Positions 60,801 to 64,000 of a stretch of 64,000 nt of DNA are shown in pieces. Under the pieces are notes generated by a model. The model did not search any database. It saw only the letters and a list, made by a program, of their open reading frames with translations, and was not told where the DNA came from. Position 1 is the stretch's first letter. Every line of letters starts with the position of its first letter. The translations under genes were made by a program, and so were the position numbers. Source of the DNA: Puffinus mauretanicus (Eukaryota; Chordata; Aves; Procellariiformes; Procellariidae); contig JAJKFH010003558.1 of NCBI GenBank assembly GCA_023333565.1, positions 1-64,000 of the forward strand. Direction: 5' to 3'.

Positions 60801-63800
60801 TAATTTATTTTTGGTTAGTTATTTTCTATCTGGCAGAAAGAACAAGATGGCTTTTTCATTCTTTGAAAGATACTATTACCAAGACAGATTTAGCAATACC
60901 TACTCTGTATTACATAAAAAAATCCTTTAAAATCTATTAAAAGAATGAAATCTCTGCATGCAAGCTACCAAATCCCAGGGACATAAAATTTTAGTATTGA
61001 AAAATATCAGCTCAGTTTCAGTATTCAAACTACAATTACTTCTACTATTTTGGACAAGATCCCTGCAGTCTACCCAGCACAGCATTCTCAAACAGCCAAA
61101 TGGGAATTTTGTTCCAGAAAAGGAATTGGTAATCTTTTCACAGAATATTTGATGTAATCCATGCACTGAGTATTTCCCAACTTCTTACTGCATATATAGA
61201 AATCCAGACTGAGACCAAATAAAATTGTCATAACCGTGTTTCCCTCACTATTAAGTAGTGCTAAATACAAGCTCTCAGCAGATTAAGATCCATATTTTTA
61301 AAAACATACAGGATGTTCCCCGAAATATTTATGTACTTCATAAAATCAAGACTATTACAACAGAAAACGCAAGAGGTTTTCTGTTTTCAGATAACTGACT
61401 CATAAATGGGACAGTTCTGTGACTTCACCACCTCACCCTCCACAGCAGTACCCTTCTCCCTAGAAGCTTTTCGCTATTTAATATACTTAAAGTGATTGAT
61501 ATTTCATTATTAGTCATTGTACATGCACAATACTACCTACCTCAGAGACTCTGGGCACAGTGAGTGGGTTGGATAATGAGTTAAAACTCTCTCTCTCTGT
61601 TGCCAGGCGCTGTGGTTGGTATTACTCACAAATGTGAAATGAGTGTTGCCAACTAAAGAGATCTTGCCTTCGGAACTTCACTAATACAAGTTTTACACAT
61701 TGACGTACATCAGGCTGCATTTTTTAGAACGGTGGTATAAACAGATTTTATTAACAAAATAAACTGAAAACATTTCACATCTGTTTTACATAGATGCAAA
61801 TTTCATCTTACCACAGGACTTGATAGAATATTTTAGCAGCTGCTACAACCAAAGATTGCCTCCTGCCTTTCAACTTTATTTTTAAAATCAGTTAAGATGT
61901 ATATGCTCTCTGCTTCTCATTTCCTTGGAAATTGTGAAGTTGCTTTCACCTCTCCCACTACCGCATTCAGACTGTCTATAGCTCCCTCTGAGCCTTGTCC
62001 TTACCCTGTGACTAGGACCAGTGACAAAATATACGCCTTGGGAATACTCATAACCTGCTGCCATCAGCGTTAATACCAGTGTTTTGAGCATCAAAAGCTG
62101 TATTCCTACTTGTCCATCAGGATTCTCTCAGAAATGTTGCATATTATTTCCCCATACAGATGACCTCCAACTACAAGCATTACAAAGATCATCAGAAAGA
62201 GAGGTTTCCTGAGGATCAAGAAACTAAAGGACCACCTTTCTTATGCAGAGACAGAAAGAAGGGAGAAAAGAACTCTGTCGCTGTTCCTAATGCATCATCC
62301 AGAACACATGCACTCAACTCTTCCGACACTAACCCTACAAAAATAAACAGGAAATTTCTGTACCGAGAATAGAGAAACAGAAATCAAGTTGTTCTTTTAA
62401 GATTTTCTATTATACTCATGTACTAAAATTCCACTTTTTTTCCCCCCCCAGAAGGTTATGCTACAAGTTCCTGAACTTGAGAAGGTTTTTCCACAAGCAA
62501 TGAAAAGATCTGTCTTTCACAGGAGTCAATTAACTACTGGTAAGTCATGTAACATAAGCTAAATGAGAAAAGCAGAAAAATGCATGCTGTTTAATTATTT
62601 CACAAATAAGTCAAATGTACAGAACGCTATCTCCTGTTCTTTAAATCCTTTACTATCTAATGCTCTCTGTTGTTTGCCAATTCCTTAGTTTTGTCCAGAA
62701 GTACTGTGCTTTCTGGGGCATCTCCCACTCATGCTTCCTTCCCTTTCCTTAAGTCTTTCCATCTGCATGCAGGTTTCTTGCTGCAACTTGAAGAAATGAA
62801 GATTCAAGGAGAAGGACTGCTTCCTTCCTCACATCTGTTAGATCTAGTATGGTGCCACGGCCCAATCTGTAATATTAGTCATGTATGTTCTAAAAACAGT
62901 ACAACAATAATGAAAAGAGTTTGCATAGCAAACCATTAACCTAGTAAACTTCACCATCCATTTACCCATTCTTCCATCTCAGCTATATAATAAACCCCAT
63001 CTGAGATGACTTTGGGTCACATTAACTATAATTTCTTCACCCTCTAAGAGCATCACAGTATCCTAGTATTGTATCGCTTTGTTTCCTCTGCTGTACCTCC
63101 TTCAGGCTTGTTAGGTAGTTTACTGTATCTGTGTACTGTAATCACCACTTCTTACTTCAGCCATGCCTTGTGTTTTCTTTCCCTTTTAACCAGCTGCACA
63201 TTATATTTTCAGCCTTCCTTTTATTTACCTTTCTTTTCCACTTCCTCTTAATACCATGGCAAAGCATGACAGTTGTTAGGCCTCATTTCTCATGGACTTC
63301 AATTTAGAGTAGAAGTCTTTATCAGAAATATTTCTGTTCAAATATAAACAAACGGAGTTGTTACTTAATTTAGGCCTCACCTGTAGGACATCAGGAGGTA
63401 GCAAGTCACAGCAATGTTGTGCAGTACCTCAGATGAAAGGCAACAGAGAAGTTCAATACATATCTACATCAGTTTTTGCTTTTCCCAACTAACCGCAGAT
63501 ATCTTCATCTTACCCAGTATTAACATTGTGCATTAATTTTCACTCAGATTTCTGGTTTTTAAATGGAAAAACAATCCTAACCAAAAAGCTCTGTTGCAAC
63601 AATGTAAAAGGAAGATAAAAAAGCTAAAAAGGCAGAAAGTAGAAATCAATGGTGCTCATCCAATCCACTAAAGGGGTGGACTTTTACAGAAATTTGGAAA
63701 GCTAACTTTAAAGATGGGAGGTAGGAAACTTACCACTTGTTGGTAATGTGCAGGAAGTGAGTTCACATTGACAGATAAAGAGTTGACTTTCAAGTGTAGT

Positions 63801-64000
63801 TTCATTTACTCCACTGATTCATGCATGTGCCTACCCACTCATTCCAAACCCCCAGCAAACTGAAGGCTTATTCAGCCCTTTTGGAAACCTTGTTAACCCA
63901 TCTTTAATTCCGTTTCAGTAATCTGTTAACTGTATTGAAGGCTGAACATCAGTAGTGCTGAACATCTTCCACATAAAAGCCCTTGTCTAGCATACCTCAG
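57891..64000. other. Region upstream of the APC promoter, no gene recognised
   Basis: 6 kb of AT-rich DNA beyond the CpG island. I found no known protein, RNA gene or named repeat. A donor-like site on the minus strand at 58040 and a candidate plus-strand exon at 62452-62539 are described separately. Open frames such as 59912-60226, 62160-62372 and 62670-62939 show no recognisable domain. Confidence 0.5.
62452..62539 (+). other. Candidate plus-strand exon with strong splice signals
   Basis: The module is, in order: a branch-point-like TACTAAA (62421-62427); a pyrimidine tract of T then C ending CCCCAG (to 62451); 88 bases; and the donor GTAAGT (62540-62545). One frame is open throughout, with pieces KVMLQVPELEKVFPQAMK and RSVFHRSQLTTG. 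The layout is a textbook internal exon. No flanking exon, start or polyadenylation signal was identified, and I do not recognise the peptide. It may be an exon of a noncoding transcript divergent from APC, or chance. Confidence 0.3.

Noticed and set aside
1..64000. CRISPR arrays, tRNA or rRNA genes, bacterial-type operons
   Set aside because: No regularly spaced repeats, no tRNA A/B-box cloverleaf and no prokaryotic gene layout were seen. The DNA is intronic vertebrate sequence.

Overview
This is a vertebrate nuclear DNA window, almost certainly from a bird and probably a neoavian. It is AT-rich and intron-dominated. Its younger interspersed repeats are CR1 LINEs whose 3' ends carry the avian octamer tail (ATTCTATG repeats). 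It also holds two solo LTRs of the avian ERVL type (TGTCCTGG...CACGACA) with intact 5-bp target duplications.

The one protein-coding gene I can identify is the 5' part of APC (adenomatous polyposis coli, the Wnt-pathway scaffold) on the minus strand. Seven coding exons, equivalent to human exons 2-8, run right to left: 45770-45922, 27639-27723, 26492-26693, 20446-20554, 18200-18313, 13320-13403 and 4313-4417. All have canonical splice sites. Their coding lengths (135, 85, 202, 109, 114, 84, 105; total 834 nt, 278 codons) match the human exons as I know them. They encode the N-terminal coiled coils and both N-terminal nuclear export signals. The armadillo repeats and everything after them lie beyond the left edge. 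A CpG island at about 56730-57890 holds the probable promoter and a noncoding first exon ending at a GTGAGT donor (57331).

Region by region: 1-4312 is the intron after exon 8 and holds one CR1. 4418-13319 is the repeat-richest intron, with a solo LTR at 6029-6607 and a nested complex at about 9330-12510 (an old CR1 broken by a younger CR1 and by a second solo LTR). 13404-27638 contains short exons and one younger CR1. 27724-45769 is an 18-kb intron with an inverted duplication, an ancient degraded CR1 and several low-complexity tracts. 45923-57330 is the first intron, with an unexplained GC-rich block, an old CR1 and an ancient CR1 fragment. 57900-64000 lies upstream of the promoter and holds no recognisable gene, but includes one candidate plus-strand exon.

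The observations most worth checking are: the inverted duplication at 33576-34474; two possible plus-strand exons (8434-8564 and 62452-62539); the GC-rich block at 48495-48965; two upstream ORFs predicted to overlap the APC start codon; and the nested transposon complex. I see no new multi-gene system here.
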